This document shows, piece after piece, positions 17,354 through 26,483 of a stretch of 64,000 nucleotides of DNA (position 1 is the first letter of the stretch; each line of letters begins with the position of its first letter). The position numbers and the translations under genes were made by a program. The notes below the pieces were generated by a model. That model did not search any database. It was not told the origin of the DNA and saw only the letters and a list, made by a program, of their open reading frames with translations. Source of the DNA: Streptomyces sp. LUP30 (GTDB lineage Bacteria; Actinomycetota; Actinomycetes; Streptomycetales; Streptomycetaceae); NCBI RefSeq assembly GCF_001746365.1, contig NZ_MJAJ01000007.1, positions 105,347 to 169,346 on the forward strand, given 5' to 3'.

Positions 17354-17391
17354 GACCGCGGGGCCCGCCACCGACCACGGGCCCCGCGGTC
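17354..17391 (+). terminator. 14-bp perfect hairpin terminator
   Basis: GACCGCGGGGCCCG (17354-17367) pairs perfectly with 17378-17391 around a 10-base loop, directly after the Cys-rich gene. The remaining 340 bp up to the next gene are comparatively AT-richer, with a CTGTGG/CCACAG palindrome near 17549-17566, and probably hold the DUF2617 promoter. Confidence 0.75.
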
Positions 17392-17729
17392 GCCCCGCGC
17401 CGAGGACGGCCGAGGCGTGTACCCGGGTCCGGGCCTTTCATGTGGGGCGTGTGGGCGCACGACGCATCGCTCGGCGCACGCCATAGTTGAACAATTGAGC
17501 TGTGTAGCCCCCCGAGGGATGGAAACCCGGCGAAGTTGGGTAAAAACGCTGTGGCGGCTCCACAGTTCATGATTCCCTCTAAACCACGACGCAGCCCCTC
17601 GGACCCTCTTCGGACGTCCCGAGCAAACGACACTCCCAGACCGGGCTGACCCGGGGCCGTCTCCCGGTGTCGTCCTGGGTGCGCCGGACCCACCTCCTCA
17701 TCTTTTTTGCTTCTCCGCGGAGCCGACCC

Positions 17730-18269
17730 ATGCTCACGACCCTGAACACCTCCTACACCGACACGCGCGCGGCCGATCTCGCCTGGGCCCTGGGGCGAGA
17801 GCCGCTGCCCGCCCTCGCCACCCTCGACCTCGAACTGTCCGCAGCCAAGCTGCAGTTGAGATTGCTCGGCGCCTCGCACCAGGTGCTGCTGGAGGAGGCG
17901 CAGGGCTGTTGCTCGGAGACGGTGGCCTGCATCGCCGGCAGCAGCACGCCCCTCCCGCTCGGCGTCGCCAAGCGGGTGGGCGACTGGGAGTACGAGTTCG
18001 CGGCGCGCGTCGAGGTGCTCTCGCCGGGCCAGTTCGCGGGCCGCGCGCAGGAACTCCTGGCCCTCGTCTCCGAACACCCGCACGGCCTGGCCGGCGTTTT
18101 CCCGGGCAGTCCGCACGCCTTCACCGCGCTGCTCGCCCAACGGCAGGAGGGCCAGGTGCACTGGCGCACCTGGCACGCCTACCCGCAGGACGGCCAGTTG
18201 GTGGCGACACGCACCAGAGTCGGCATCCGGGCACGCTCGGGTGACCCAGTGCCGTTGACGGCGACCTAA
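17730..18269 (+). CDS. DUF2617 family protein
   Basis: A 179-aa cytoplasmic protein of unknown function. The whole length matches the DUF2617 pattern as I know it: LELSAAKLQLRLLGASHQVL, then a Cys pair in QGCCSETVACIA, then VGDWEYEFAARVEVLSPGQF, and a C-terminal HWRTWHAYPQ. The ATG at 17730 begins the similarity; no good ribosome site precedes it. It lies 81 bp upstream of the spermidine-synthase-like gene on the same strand and may be co-transcribed with it. Confidence 0.8.
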   Translation: MLTTLNTSYTDTRAADLAWALGREPLPALATLDLELSAAKLQLRLLGASHQVLLEEAQGCCSETVACIAGSSTPLPLGVAKRVGDWEYEFAARVEVLSPGQFAGRAQELLALVSEHPHGLAGVFPGSPHAFTALLAQRQEGQVHWRTWHAYPQDGQLVATRTRVGIRARSGDPVPLTAT

Positions 18270-18350
18270 ACGCACAGAGCCGCAAACAGTCCCGAATTCC
18301 ACACGTGTGGGTGACGAAGGGTGCCCGCACCGTAACGTAACGTCGCAGTC

Positions 18351-19985
18351 GTGATCGAAGCGCACGCACCAGCCCCACCCGGCGCCCCGCCGTCCTGGCG
18401 GGGCCCCGCGCGGCTCCCCGTCCGGCCGGACACCGGGCGGTTCCTGGTCCTCGCGTGCGTCTTCGTCTGCGCCGCCTGCGGTCTCGTCTACGAACTCGAA
18501 CTCGTCGCGCTCGCCTCCTACCTGATGGGCGATTCCGTCACCCAGGCCTCCGTCGTGCTGTCCGTCATGGTCTTCGCGATGGGCATCGGCTCGCTCGCCG
18601 CCAAACGGCTGCGCCGGTTCGCCGCGGCCGGCTTCGGCGCGCTCGAGGCGACGCTCGCGCTGGTCGGCGGCTGCAGCGCCATGGCCCTGTACGCGGTGTT
18701 CGCCTGGACGGGGGCCTGGGGCGGCCTGTGGGCCAACGGCCCCCGTGTCCTGCTCGTCGCGTTCTCCCTCGCCATCGGCCTGCTCATCGGCGCCGAGGTG
18801 CCCCTGCTCATGGAGCTCATCCAGCGCATCCGTCGCCAGGACGCGGGCGGTGCGGTGGCCGACCTGTTCGCCGCGGACTACGTGGGCGCGCTGGTGGGCG
18901 GGCTCGCCTTTCCGTTCCTGTTGCTGCCGTTCCTGGGCCAGTTGACGAGCTCGCTGCTGACCGGCGCCGTCAACGTCGTGGCGGGGGCCGCCCTGGTGCT
19001 CGGGCTGTTCCGCCGCGACCTCACCTGCCGGGCCCGCTGCCTCCTGCTCGTCGCCAACGTCACCGTCCTCGGCGTCCTCGCCACCGCCGCCGTCCTCGTC
19101 GACGACTTCGAACGGGCGTCGCAGCAGGCGGTCTACGGCGACGACGTACGGGTGGCGGTGCGGACCGGCGTCCAGGAGATCGTTCTCACGGGCGGCGCCG
19201 GCGGCCGGCCCCTCGACCTCTATCTCGACGGCCGTCTGCGCGTCGGCGGCCGCGAGGAGCGGCGCTATCACGAGGCGCTGGTGCACCCCGCGATGAACGG
19301 CCCCCACGCGCGCGTGCTGATCCTCGGCGGCGGCGACGGCCTGGCCGCCCGTGAGGCCCTCGCCCATCCCGGCGTCCGCCGCGTCGACGTCGTCGACCTC
19401 GACCCCGGCCTGGTCCGGCTGGCCCGCACCGACCCGGCGCTGTCCGGCCTCAACGGCCACGCCTACCGCGACCCGCGCGTCCACGTCACCGCCGCGGACG
19501 CCTTCCAGTGGCTGCGCGAGGCGTCCGCGGCGACGTACGACGTGGTCGTGGCGGACCTGCCCGACCCGGGCATCACGGCCAGCACCAAGCTGTACTCCCA
19601 GGAGTTCTTCGGTCTCGCCCGGCGCGCCCTGACCCCCGGCGGCCGCCTCGTGGTGCACGCGGGCCCGGTCGCGACCCGGCCGCGCGTGTTCTGGACGGTG
19701 GAGGCCACCCTGCGCGCGGCCGGCCTGCGCACCGCTCCCTACCGGGTGGACGGCCGGGCCACCGGCTTCACCGCGGGCCCCGACCGCACCACCGACGTCA
19801 CCCGCGCGCCCCGCGACTGGGGCTTCGTCCTGGCCGCCGCCGCCCGCCCACCGCTGCTCCTCGACCCGCACGCCCGCCCCCTGCGCACCCTGACCCAGGC
19901 GGCTCTGACGGCGGACGCGCGGGCGGCGGAGGTCACGCGGGTGACGGGAGAACGGGCCTCCACGCTGGTGCATCCCCGCTACTGA
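18351..19985 (+). CDS. Membrane-fused spermidine-synthase-like protein
   Basis: A 544-aa fusion. The N-terminal half (about 25-245) has roughly seven hydrophobic helices, beginning [20 protein letters not shown]. The C-terminal half (about 265-510) is a polyamine aminopropyltransferase (SpeE) fold, with [18 protein letters not shown] as the nucleotide-binding loop, [14 protein letters not shown], and the DLPDPG catalytic-loop region. The aminopropyl-acceptor pocket cannot be judged, so the substrate is uncertain. Similar integral-membrane spermidine-synthase-like proteins are common in actinobacteria. GTG at 18351 is the most upstream start in this frame. Confidence 0.88.
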   Translation: MIEAHAPAPPGAPPSWRGPARLPVRPDTGRFLVLACVFVCAACGLVYELELVALASYLMGDSVTQASVVLSVMVFAMGIGSLAAKRLRRFAAAGFGALEATLALVGGCSAMALYAVFAWTGAWGGLWANGPRVLLVAFSLAIGLLIGAEVPLLMELIQRIRRQDAGGAVADLFAADYVGALVGGLAFPFLLLPFLGQLTSSLLTGAVNVVAGAALVLGLFRRDLTCRARCLLLVANVTVLGVLATAAVLVDDFERASQQAVYGDDVRVAVRTGVQEIVLTGGAGGRPLDLYLDGRLRVGGREERRYHEALVHPAMNGPHARVLILGGGDGLAAREALAHPGVRRVDVVDLDPGLVRLARTDPALSGLNGHAYRDPRVHVTAADAFQWLREASAATYDVVVADLPDPGITASTKLYSQEFFGLARRALTPGGRLVVHAGPVATRPRVFWTVEATLRAAGLRTAPYRVDGRATGFTAGPDRTTDVTRAPRDWGFVLAAAARPPLLLDPHARPLRTLTQAALTADARAAEVTRVTGERASTLVHPRY

Positions 19986-20139
19986 CGTGCCGCGACCCGC
20001 CGCCCCCGCCCCGTACGGCACGGGGGCGAGGAGACCCGGGCGGGCGGCGGGCGCGTGCCTACCACCGGCCGGAGCGCGGCGCGGCCGAATCCGGTTTCAC
20101 CGGGTGCTTTCCCGTACATGCTGGGTAGGCTCCGCACTC

Positions 20140-21201
20140 ATGGAGCATGAGGTGTTCGTTCCGGTTCCGGCCGAGCGGCTGACGGCGGCCCTCGCCGATC
20201 CCGCGCAGGTGGCCCGGGCGGTCCCCGGCCTTCAGCAGGACGCCGGCACCGAGCCCGTGGCGGGGCGGCTGAAGGTGCGCGTCGGCGGCCACACCATCAC
20301 CTATCGGGGCGCCGTACGCGTCTCGGCGCGCGAGGACGGCGGCTACGCCGTGGAAGGCGACGCGACCGAGGTCCGGGGCGGCGGTTCCGTGAAACTCGCT
20401 CTCACGCTGCGGCTGCGCGACGCCGACGGCGGGGCGACGCTCCGCTTCGAGGGGACGGCCTCCGCGGACGGCCGGGTCACGGAGCTTGCGCCGGAGGCGG
20501 TCGACTCGGCGGTCGCCCGCCTGCTGAACCGCTTCGCGGGCAACCTGGGCGCGGGGACGGCGCAGACGGCGCAGACGGCCGAGGACGTGCCGAGCGCCGG
20601 GACCACGGCAGCCGACGCCGAAGGCGGGGCCGGGGCGGCGGGCCGCGGCGAGACGGACGAGGCCGTCGCCGACACCCGTGACGCCGATGACGCCGATGAC
20701 GCCGATGACGCCGATCACGCCGATCACGCCGATGACGCCGGCGACGCGGGCGGCCTGGAGGCGCAGAAGAGTTCCGACGCCCACGACGCCCTCGACGCTG
20801 CGGACGACCTGGTCGAACAGGACGGCCCGGACGACGCGGAGAGCACGGACGACTCGGGCGTTCTGGACGAGGCCGGTGCCCTCGACGACGCCGGCGACCT
20901 GGACGACGTCGACGAACCCGCCGCTCATGAGGGCGTCTTCGAGGCGGAGGTGCCCCCGTCGGAGCTGGACGGCCTCGCCGGTCCCGGAGAGCCGCCCGCC
21001 GAGGCCGCGCACGCGCGCCGCACGATGATCGGCCGCAGTGCGGAGGAGGTGGACCACGCTCCGCCGCGCGGACGCTACGCACCGGTCCCGGCCCCGCAGA
21101 CCGTCCTGCCGAACAGCACGCTGCGCTGGGCGGCTCCGGCGGCCGCGCTGGTGGTCGCGTCGGTGATCGTGGTCGGCCGCGCCCTGCGCCGGCGAGGCTG
21201 A
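20140..21201 (+). CDS. SRPBCC (CoxG-like) protein with acidic repeat linker and C-terminal membrane anchor
   Basis: A 353-aa protein. Residues about 1-145 form a SRPBCC/CoxG-type domain (EHEVFVPVPAERLTAALADP, ARAVPGLQ, then TLRFEGTASADGRVTELAP). A long acidic low-complexity linker (about 150-300) follows, with Asp-Asp-Ala repeats encoded by 9-bp GATGACGCC units at about 20678-20746. One transmembrane helix near the C-terminus (AAPAAALVVASVIVVGRALR) anchors it, probably leaving the domain cytoplasmic. CoxG proteins help recruit CO dehydrogenase to the membrane, but no cox genes lie nearby, so the partner is unknown. Repeat length may vary between strains. Confidence 0.75.
   Translation: MEHEVFVPVPAERLTAALADPAQVARAVPGLQQDAGTEPVAGRLKVRVGGHTITYRGAVRVSAREDGGYAVEGDATEVRGGGSVKLALTLRLRDADGGATLRFEGTASADGRVTELAPEAVDSAVARLLNRFAGNLGAGTAQTAQTAEDVPSAGTTAADAEGGAGAAGRGETDEAVADTRDADDADDADDADHADHADDAGDAGGLEAQKSSDAHDALDAADDLVEQDGPDDAESTDDSGVLDEAGALDDAGDLDDVDEPAAHEGVFEAEVPPSELDGLAGPGEPPAEAAHARRTMIGRSAEEVDHAPPRGRYAPVPAPQTVLPNSTLRWAAPAAALVVASVIVVGRALRRRG
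20678..20746 (+). repeat. 9-bp coding tandem repeat (Asp-Asp-Ala)
   Basis: Seven or so near-identical GATGACGCC or GATCACGCC units in frame within the SRPBCC gene's linker. Confidence 0.7.
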
Positions 21202-21413
21202 CGGCCGGCAGCCGACGGCGACCGGCCGGCGGCCTCCCGCCAACCTTGGCCTCCCGCCCGACCCCGGCCTCCGCCGACGCCCCCCCCCGCCTCCGCCGAC
21301 GCCCCCCGGCCTCCGCCGATCCCGGCCTCCGCCGCCCCCGGTCCGGCTTCCCGCCGACGCTCCCCGCCCCCCTGCTCCGCGGTGCCTCCGTCCCGCCCCA
21401 GTAGGGTCGTCCC
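21202..21413. repeat. C-rich degenerate repeat spacer
   Basis: The 212-bp gap before the epimerase gene is built from degenerate CCTCCGCCGA(C/T)GCC units and C runs. No coding frame or clear promoter is visible. Confidence 0.5.
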
Positions 21414-22220
21414 GTGAGTGACGAAGACATCACGCTGACCGCGGGTGACGCGGAGGTGACCGTGCAGCCGGGCAACGGCGGCCGGGTCGGTGGGCTGCGG
21501 GTCGGCGGGCTCGAACTGCTGCGCCAGGGCGAGCGGTTCGGCTGCTTCCCGATGGTCCCCTGGTGCGGCCGGATCCGCGACGGACGCTTCCGGGACGGCG
21601 CGACCGTGCGCCAGATGCCGCTCAACGCCGCCCCGAACGCCATCCACGGGACCGCCCGCGACGGCGCCTGGAAGGTCGCGCGGCACACGGCGGACGAGGT
21701 GGTGCTGACGTACGCGCTGGTGGAGCCCTGGCCCTACCCGGGCCTGGTCACCCAGGTGATCACGCTGGCCCAGGACGAGCTGCGGATCGCGATGTCCGTG
21801 GAGGCCCACGACTCGTCGTTCCCGGCGCAGATCGGCTGGCACCCGTGGTTCAACCGGACCCTCGCCGGGCGGGACGGCCGCGACGGCCAGGACGTGCTGG
21901 TCTCCTTCGAGCCGGCCTGGCAGGAGGAGCGCGGCGACGACCACCTGCCGACCGGCAACCGCGTCGCCCCGAAGCCCGGCCCCTGGGACGACTGCTTCGG
22001 CATGCCCGGCGGCATCGACGTCACCCTCACCTGGCCCGGGCAGCTGGAGCTGAAGGTGACCAGCCGCGAGGAGTGGGTCGTCGTCTACGACGAGCAGGAG
22101 GCGGCCGTGTGCGTGGAGCCGCAGACCGGGCCGCCGGACGGGCTGAACACGCTTCCGCGCCTGGTCACCCCGCTGGAGCCGCTGGAGGCGGCGACCACCT
22201 GGTCGTGGACCCGCCTCTGA
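21414..22220 (+). CDS. Aldose 1-epimerase family protein
   Basis: A 268-aa cytosolic protein of the galactose-mutarotase fold. Landmarks are the N-terminal beta-strands (GGRVGGLRVGGLELL), FPMVPWCGRIRDGRF (typical substrate-pocket Arg), AIHGTARDGAWKV with the conserved His, and the central QIGWHPWFNRTL. The C-terminal VCVEPQTGPPDGLNT contains the conserved catalytic-type Glu. These proteins interconvert alpha and beta anomers of hexoses or hexose phosphates; specificity is not clear. GTG start. Twenty-two bp separate it from pyrE, so the two are probably co-transcribed. Confidence 0.9.
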   Translation: MSDEDITLTAGDAEVTVQPGNGGRVGGLRVGGLELLRQGERFGCFPMVPWCGRIRDGRFRDGATVRQMPLNAAPNAIHGTARDGAWKVARHTADEVVLTYALVEPWPYPGLVTQVITLAQDELRIAMSVEAHDSSFPAQIGWHPWFNRTLAGRDGRDGQDVLVSFEPAWQEERGDDHLPTGNRVAPKPGPWDDCFGMPGGIDVTLTWPGQLELKVTSREEWVVVYDEQEAAVCVEPQTGPPDGLNTLPRLVTPLEPLEAATTWSWTRL

Positions 22221-22242
22221 GCGCCGCCTCTAAGCTGAGGGC

Positions 22243-22791
22243 ATGACGGACACTCGCGGCGCGCTGCTGCAGCAGATCAAGGACAAGGCCGTGGTGCACG
22301 GCAAGGTGACCCTGTCGTCGGGTCTGGAGGCGGACTACTACGTCGACCTCCGCCGCGTCACCCTCGACGGGGAGGCCGCCCCGCTCGTCGGCCAGGTGCT
22401 GCTCGACCTGACCGCCGAGCTGGAGTTCGACGCCGTCGGCGGCCTCACGATGGGCGCCGACCCCGTCGCCGGCGCCATGCTGCACGCGGCCGCCGCGCGC
22501 GGGCGCAGGCTGGACGCGTTCGTCGTGCGCAAGGCCGCGAAGGCGCACGGGCTGCAGCGACGGGTGGAGGGCCCGGAGATCAAGGGCCGCCGGGTCCTCG
22601 TCGTGGAGGACACCTCGACCACCGGCGGATCGCCGCTCACCGCCGTGGAGGCGGTGCGCGAGGCGGGCGCGGAGGTGGTGGCCGTGGCGACCATCGTGGA
22701 CCGGGCCACCGGCGCCGACCAGAAGATCCGCGAGGGCGCGGGGGTGCCCTACCTGTTCGCCTTCTCCAAGGACGAGCTGGGTCTGGACTGA
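22243..22791 (+). CDS. pyrE: Orotate phosphoribosyltransferase
   Basis: A 182-aa enzyme forming orotidine 5'-phosphate from orotate and PRPP, the fifth step of de novo pyrimidine synthesis. The PRPP-binding motif is RRVLVVEDTSTTGGSPLTAV at about 110-128. The dimer-interface/flexible-loop residues RKAAKAHGLQRR precede it, and GGLTMGADPVAGAML matches the family. Length is normal. It follows the epimerase closely. A repeat-filled gap then separates it from fba. Confidence 0.96.
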   Translation: MTDTRGALLQQIKDKAVVHGKVTLSSGLEADYYVDLRRVTLDGEAAPLVGQVLLDLTAELEFDAVGGLTMGADPVAGAMLHAAAARGRRLDAFVVRKAAKAHGLQRRVEGPEIKGRRVLVVEDTSTTGGSPLTAVEAVREAGAEVVAVATIVDRATGADQKIREGAGVPYLFAFSKDELGLD

Positions 22792-22795
22792 CCGG

Positions 22796-22933
22796 CCCGT
22801 ACACCGGCCTGTTCACCCGCCCGTCCACCGGCCTGTTCACCCGCGCGTCCACCGGCCCGTCCACCGGCCCGTCCACCGGCCTGTTCACCCGCGCGTCCAC
22901 CGGCCCGTCCACCGGCCCGTCCACCGGCCGGTC
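22796..22933. repeat. 12-bp repeat array with a perfect 48-bp tandem duplication
   Basis: The gap between pyrE and fba is filled by 12-bp units such as GGCCCGTCCACC and GGCCTGTTCACC. A 48-bp block at 22830-22877 is repeated exactly at 22878-22925, showing recent expansion. All frames stay open on both strands because of the period, but I see no sign of real coding. Confidence 0.85.
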
Positions 22934-23089
22934 CTCGCCTCGCCTGGCCGGCTCCGACCAGTACGCGGACCAGGCATGGACCATTCGCGCATCTCTGGAA
23001 AGATGGCCCCGACGACGACGTCGAACCCAAGGTCTAGGTCAGGGCCGTAGCACGCATATCGTCAACCCGCACAATCAAGGAGCGGACAG

Positions 23090-24121
23090 ATGCCCATCGC
23101 AACCCCCGAGGTCTACAACGAGATGCTCGACCGGGCGAAGGCAGGCAAGTTCGCCTACCCGGCCATCAACGTCACCTCGACGCAGACCCTGCACGCGGCG
23201 CTGCGCGGCTTCGCCGAGGCGGAGAGCGACGGCATCATCCAGATCTCCACGGGTGGCGCCGAGTTCCTGGGCGGCCAGTACAGCAAGGACATGGTGACGG
23301 GTTCGGTCGCCCTCGCCGAGTTCGCGCACATCGTCGCCGAGAAGTACCCGGTGACCGTCGCGCTGCACACGGACCACTGCCCGAAGGACAAGCTGGACGG
23401 GTACGTGCGTCCGCTGCTCGCGGTCTCCGAGGAGCGCGTGAAGGCGGGCCGCAACCCGCTGTTCCAGTCGCACATGTGGGACGGCTCCGCCGAGACCCTC
23501 GCCGACAACCTCGCCATCGCGCAGGAGCTGCTCGCCCGCGCCGCCGCCGCGAAGATCATCCTCGAGGTGGAGATCACCCCGACCGGCGGCGAGGAGGACG
23601 GCGTCTCGCACGAGATCAACGACTCCCTGTACACGACGGTCGACGACGCGGTGCGCACCGTCGAGGCGCTCGGTCTCGGCGAGAAGGGCCGCTACCTGCT
23701 GGCCGCGTCCTTCGGCAACGTCCACGGCGTGTACAAGCCGGGCAACGTGGTGCTCCGCCCCGACCTGCTCAAGGAGCTGAACGAGGGCGTCGCCGCGAAG
23801 TACGGCAAGCCGGCCGGCTCGCAGCCGTTCGACTTCGTCTTCCACGGCGGCTCCGGATCCACCGCGGAGGAGATCGCGACCGCGCTGGACAACGGCGTCG
23901 TCAAGATGAACCTCGACACGGACACGCAGTACGCCTTCACGCGGCCCGTCGCCGACCACATGTTCCGGAACTACGACGGTGTCCTGAAGGTCGACGGCGA
24001 GGTCGGCTCCAAGAAGACGTACGACCCGCGGACCTGGGGCAAGCTGGCCGAGGCGGGCATGGCCGCGCGCGTCGTCGAGGCCACGCAGCACCTGCGTTCG
24101 GCGGGCCAGAAGATCAAGTAG
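23090..24121 (+). CDS. fba: Class II fructose-bisphosphate aldolase
   Basis: A 343-aa zinc-dependent aldolase of glycolysis and gluconeogenesis, splitting fructose 1,6-bisphosphate into dihydroxyacetone phosphate and glyceraldehyde 3-phosphate. Key segments are the catalytic Asp and zinc His in VALHTDHCPKDKLDGY, the zinc Glu in KIILEVEITPTGGEEDG, the zinc His in ASFGNVHGVYK, and the phosphate-binding FVFHGGSGS and VKMNLDTDTQYAFTRP. The ATG has AAGGAG 9 bases upstream. A 14-bp hairpin 43 bp after the stop ends the unit. Confidence 0.98.
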   Translation: MPIATPEVYNEMLDRAKAGKFAYPAINVTSTQTLHAALRGFAEAESDGIIQISTGGAEFLGGQYSKDMVTGSVALAEFAHIVAEKYPVTVALHTDHCPKDKLDGYVRPLLAVSEERVKAGRNPLFQSHMWDGSAETLADNLAIAQELLARAAAAKIILEVEITPTGGEEDGVSHEINDSLYTTVDDAVRTVEALGLGEKGRYLLAASFGNVHGVYKPGNVVLRPDLLKELNEGVAAKYGKPAGSQPFDFVFHGGSGSTAEEIATALDNGVVKMNLDTDTQYAFTRPVADHMFRNYDGVLKVDGEVGSKKTYDPRTWGKLAEAGMAARVVEATQHLRSAGQKIK

Positions 24122-24164
24122 GCCGTGCGGGGGCTGTCGGCCCCCAGAGGTATTACGGGTATGA

Positions 24165-24199
24165 GCGAGCCCGGCGCCTGTCTACGGCGCCGGGCTCGC
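24165..24199 (+). terminator. 14-bp perfect hairpin terminator after fba
   Basis: GCGAGCCCGGCGCC (24165-24178) pairs with 24186-24199 around the loop TGTCTAC. It ends 14 bp before the MFS gene start, so it also occupies that gene's leader region. Confidence 0.85.
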
Positions 24200-24213
24200 T
24201 GTATACCTGGGGC

Positions 24214-25719
24214 ATGCCCGATGTCCGGCTGGCCTCGTCCCGCGGCAAGTGGATCCTGTTCACCACCGTGCTCGGCTCCAGCATGGCCCTGCTGGACTCG
24301 ACCGTCGTCAATGTGGCGCTCCCGCGCATCGGCCGCGACCTGGACGCCGACCTCGCCGTCCTGCAGTGGACGGTCAACGCGTACCTGCTGACGCTGGCCG
24401 GGCTGATCCTGCTCGGCGGCTCCCTGGGCGACCACTACGGGCGGCGGAAGGTGTTCGTGGTCGGGGTGGTGTGGTTCGCCGTCGCCTCGCTGCTGTGCGG
24501 GCTCGCTCCGAACGCCGCCATGCTGGTCGCCGCCCGTGCCCTGCAGGGCGTCGGCGGCGCGCTCCTCACACCGGGCTCGCTGGCGCTCATCCAGGCCTCC
24601 TTCCACTCCGAGGACCGGGCGCGCGCGGTGGGCCTGTGGTCCGGGTTCGGCGGCATCGGGGCGGCCGTGGGGCCGTTCCTGGGCGGCTGGCTGGTGGACG
24701 GTCCGGGCTGGCGGTGGGTGTTCTGGCTGAACGTGCCGCTGGCGCTGGTGTGCGTGCCGGTGGCGCTGCGGCACGTGCCCGAGTCCTCCCGGGCCGGGAT
24801 CGTCGGCAGCGGGGGCGCGCCCGGGAAGAGCCGCGCCGGCGGTGGCTTCGATGCGCTGGGCGCGTTTCTGGGCGCGCTGGCGCTCGCCCTCGTCACGTAC
24901 GCCCTGATCGAGGCCGCGAGCGGGTCCCCGGGGGTGGTGGCGGGGGCGGCGGTCGCGGGTGTGGCGACCGGGGCGGCCTTCGTGGCGGTGGAGCGGCGCC
25001 GCCCGGACCCGATGCTGCCGCTCGACATCTTCGCGTCCCGCCAGTTCACGGCCGTCAACCTGGTCACCCTGTGTGTGTACGCGGCCTTCGGCGGCTTCTT
25101 CTTCCTGTGCGCGGTCCAGCTCCAGGTCGTGGTCGGCTGGTCCGCCCTCGGCGCGGGCACCGCGCTGCTGCCGACGACCGTCCTGATGCTGCTGCTGTCC
25201 GCCCGCTCCGGCGAACTGGCCCAGCGGATCGGGCCGCGGATCCCGCTCACCGTCGGCCCGCTGCTGTGCGCCGCCGGGATGCTGCTCATGCTGCGGGTGG
25301 GGCCGGGCGCGTCCTACGCCGCTGACGTCCTGCCCGGCGTCCTGGTGCTGGGCGTCGGCATGGTCGCGCTGGTCGCCCCGCTCACCGCGACCGTCCTGGC
25401 CTCGGTGGACGTGACCCGGGCGGGCATCGCCAGCGGCGTCAACAACGCGGCGGCGCGGGCGGCGGGGCTGGTCGCGGTGGCCGCGCTGCCCCTGCTCACC
25501 GGCATGGGCCCGGAGGCCTACCGCTCGGCTTCGGCCTTCGACGACGCCTTCCGCAAGGCGATGGTGCTGTGCGCGGGGGTGCTGGCGCTGGGGGCGGTGA
25601 TCGCCTTCACGACGGTGCGCCGGCCGCCCCCGGACTGCCGCCGGCCCGAGTGCCGAACCCACGGCAGCGTGCTGGCCCCTCCCCTGGAGGGCGAACGGGC
25701 GAGCAAACGTCTGACGTAG
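24214..25719 (+). CDS. MFS drug exporter, DHA2 (14-TM) type
   Basis: A 501-aa integral membrane transporter with about fourteen hydrophobic helices. Family signatures include the first helix LDSTVVNVALPRIGRDL (motif D1), LGGSLGDHYGRRKVF (motif A, loop 2-3), ARALQGVGGALLTPGSLALI (motif B/C) and GPFLGGWLVDGPGWRWVFWLN. This is the EmrB/QacA branch of proton-driven exporters for drugs or secondary metabolites; substrates cannot be predicted. ATG 24214 is 14 bp after the fba terminator, so its promoter must lie in or very near that hairpin. It ends with a Pro/Arg-rich cytoplasmic tail. Confidence 0.92.
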   Translation: MPDVRLASSRGKWILFTTVLGSSMALLDSTVVNVALPRIGRDLDADLAVLQWTVNAYLLTLAGLILLGGSLGDHYGRRKVFVVGVVWFAVASLLCGLAPNAAMLVAARALQGVGGALLTPGSLALIQASFHSEDRARAVGLWSGFGGIGAAVGPFLGGWLVDGPGWRWVFWLNVPLALVCVPVALRHVPESSRAGIVGSGGAPGKSRAGGGFDALGAFLGALALALVTYALIEAASGSPGVVAGAAVAGVATGAAFVAVERRRPDPMLPLDIFASRQFTAVNLVTLCVYAAFGGFFFLCAVQLQVVVGWSALGAGTALLPTTVLMLLLSARSGELAQRIGPRIPLTVGPLLCAAGMLLMLRVGPGASYAADVLPGVLVLGVGMVALVAPLTATVLASVDVTRAGIASGVNNAAARAAGLVAVAALPLLTGMGPEAYRSASAFDDAFRKAMVLCAGVLALGAVIAFTTVRRPPPDCRRPECRTHGSVLAPPLEGERASKRLT

Positions 25720-25736
25720 GCCCGGCGGGCCCGGAG

Positions 25737-25770
25737 CCGGACCCTGGCCCTGGCCCTGGCCCTGGCCTCG
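25737..25770. repeat. 6-bp tandem repeat
   Basis: Four consecutive CCCTGG units follow the MFS gene, then C-rich spacer. The 194-bp gap to DUF3151 shows no gene. Confidence 0.6.
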
Positions 25771-25913
25771 TTCCCGCCCCGTAAGGGCCCCGGCCGGGGC
25801 TGCCGGGGGCGCGCCGACGCCCCGTTCGGGAAACAGGGCGTCGGGCGGACGGCCCGTGGCGGGTTTCGTGGGTGGCCGGCGACGGTGGGCGGCGGATGGA
25901 GCAGACTGGAGGC

Positions 25914-26327
25914 ATGTCCCTTCACGAAAACCTCCTCGGGGGCCCGCCCCCGACCCACCTCCCCGACGACCCCGAGCCGCGCGAGCTCCTCGCGAGCGGC
26001 ACGGCGCCCGCCGACGTCGCCGCGAAGTACCCGACGTCCTCGCTGGCCTGGGCCCGGCTCGCCGACGACGCGTTCGAGCGGGGCAGCGTGGTGGAGTCGT
26101 ACGCGTACGCCCGTACGGGGTACCACCGCGGTCTGGACAGCCTGCGTCGCAGCGGCTGGAAGGGGCACGGCCCGGTGCCCTGGGAGCACGAGCCCAACCG
26201 CGGCTTCCTGCGCGCCCTGCACGCCCTGGCCCGCGCCGCGCAGGCGATCGGCGAGCAGGAGGAGTACGAGCGCTGCTCGCAGTTCCTGAAGGACTCCTCC
26301 CCGACGGCGGCACAGACCCTGAGCTAG
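25914..26327 (+). CDS. DUF3151 family protein
   Basis: A 137-aa cytoplasmic protein of unknown function, conserved across actinobacteria. It is helical throughout (AADVAAKYPTSSLAWARLAD-like region, YAYARTGYHRGLDSLRRSGW, NRGFLRALHALARAAQAIGE), with the strongly conserved GYHRGLD and WKGHGPVPW segments. The ATG at 25914 is preceded by GGAGG in a weak context (CTGGAGGC). A 13-bp hairpin just after the stop makes it a separate transcription unit. Confidence 0.85.
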   Translation: MSLHENLLGGPPPTHLPDDPEPRELLASGTAPADVAAKYPTSSLAWARLADDAFERGSVVESYAYARTGYHRGLDSLRRSGWKGHGPVPWEHEPNRGFLRALHALARAAQAIGEQEEYERCSQFLKDSSPTAAQTLS

Positions 26328-26345
26328 CCCGCAGGCGGTGCGTGT

Positions 26346-26378
26346 GGTCCGTCCGGTCCCGGTGTGACCGGACGGACC
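26346..26378 (+). terminator. 13-bp perfect hairpin terminator
   Basis: GGTCCGTCCGGTC (26346-26358) pairs with GACCGGACGGACC (26366-26378), followed by TTGCGTTTT. Confidence 0.85.
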
Positions 26379-26381
26379 TTG

Positions 26382-26441
26382 CGTTTTCGGGCCGGTATTG
26401 CGCAGGATGCCGGTGGGGACCGGGGCGTCCTGTCGAAAACG
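26382..26441. promoter_or_regulatory. Spaced inverted repeat upstream of kynurenine genes
   Basis: CGTTTTCG (26382-26389) recurs inverted as CGAAAACG (26434-26441), 44 bp apart, within the promoter region of the tryptophan dioxygenase gene. It may be a pair of operator half-sites. Confidence 0.35.
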
Positions 26442-26483
26442 GCAGGGGCGGACCGCTACCCGGAGCAACAACAGGAGACAGCG

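Noticed and set aside
22796..22933. Repeat array considered as CRISPR
   Set aside because: Units are 12 bp, contiguous and without unique spacers; no cas genes in the window.
23476..24213. Upstream extension of the MFS frame over fba
   Set aside because: It runs through fba and a terminator; the transporter begins at ATG 24214 with its first membrane helix.
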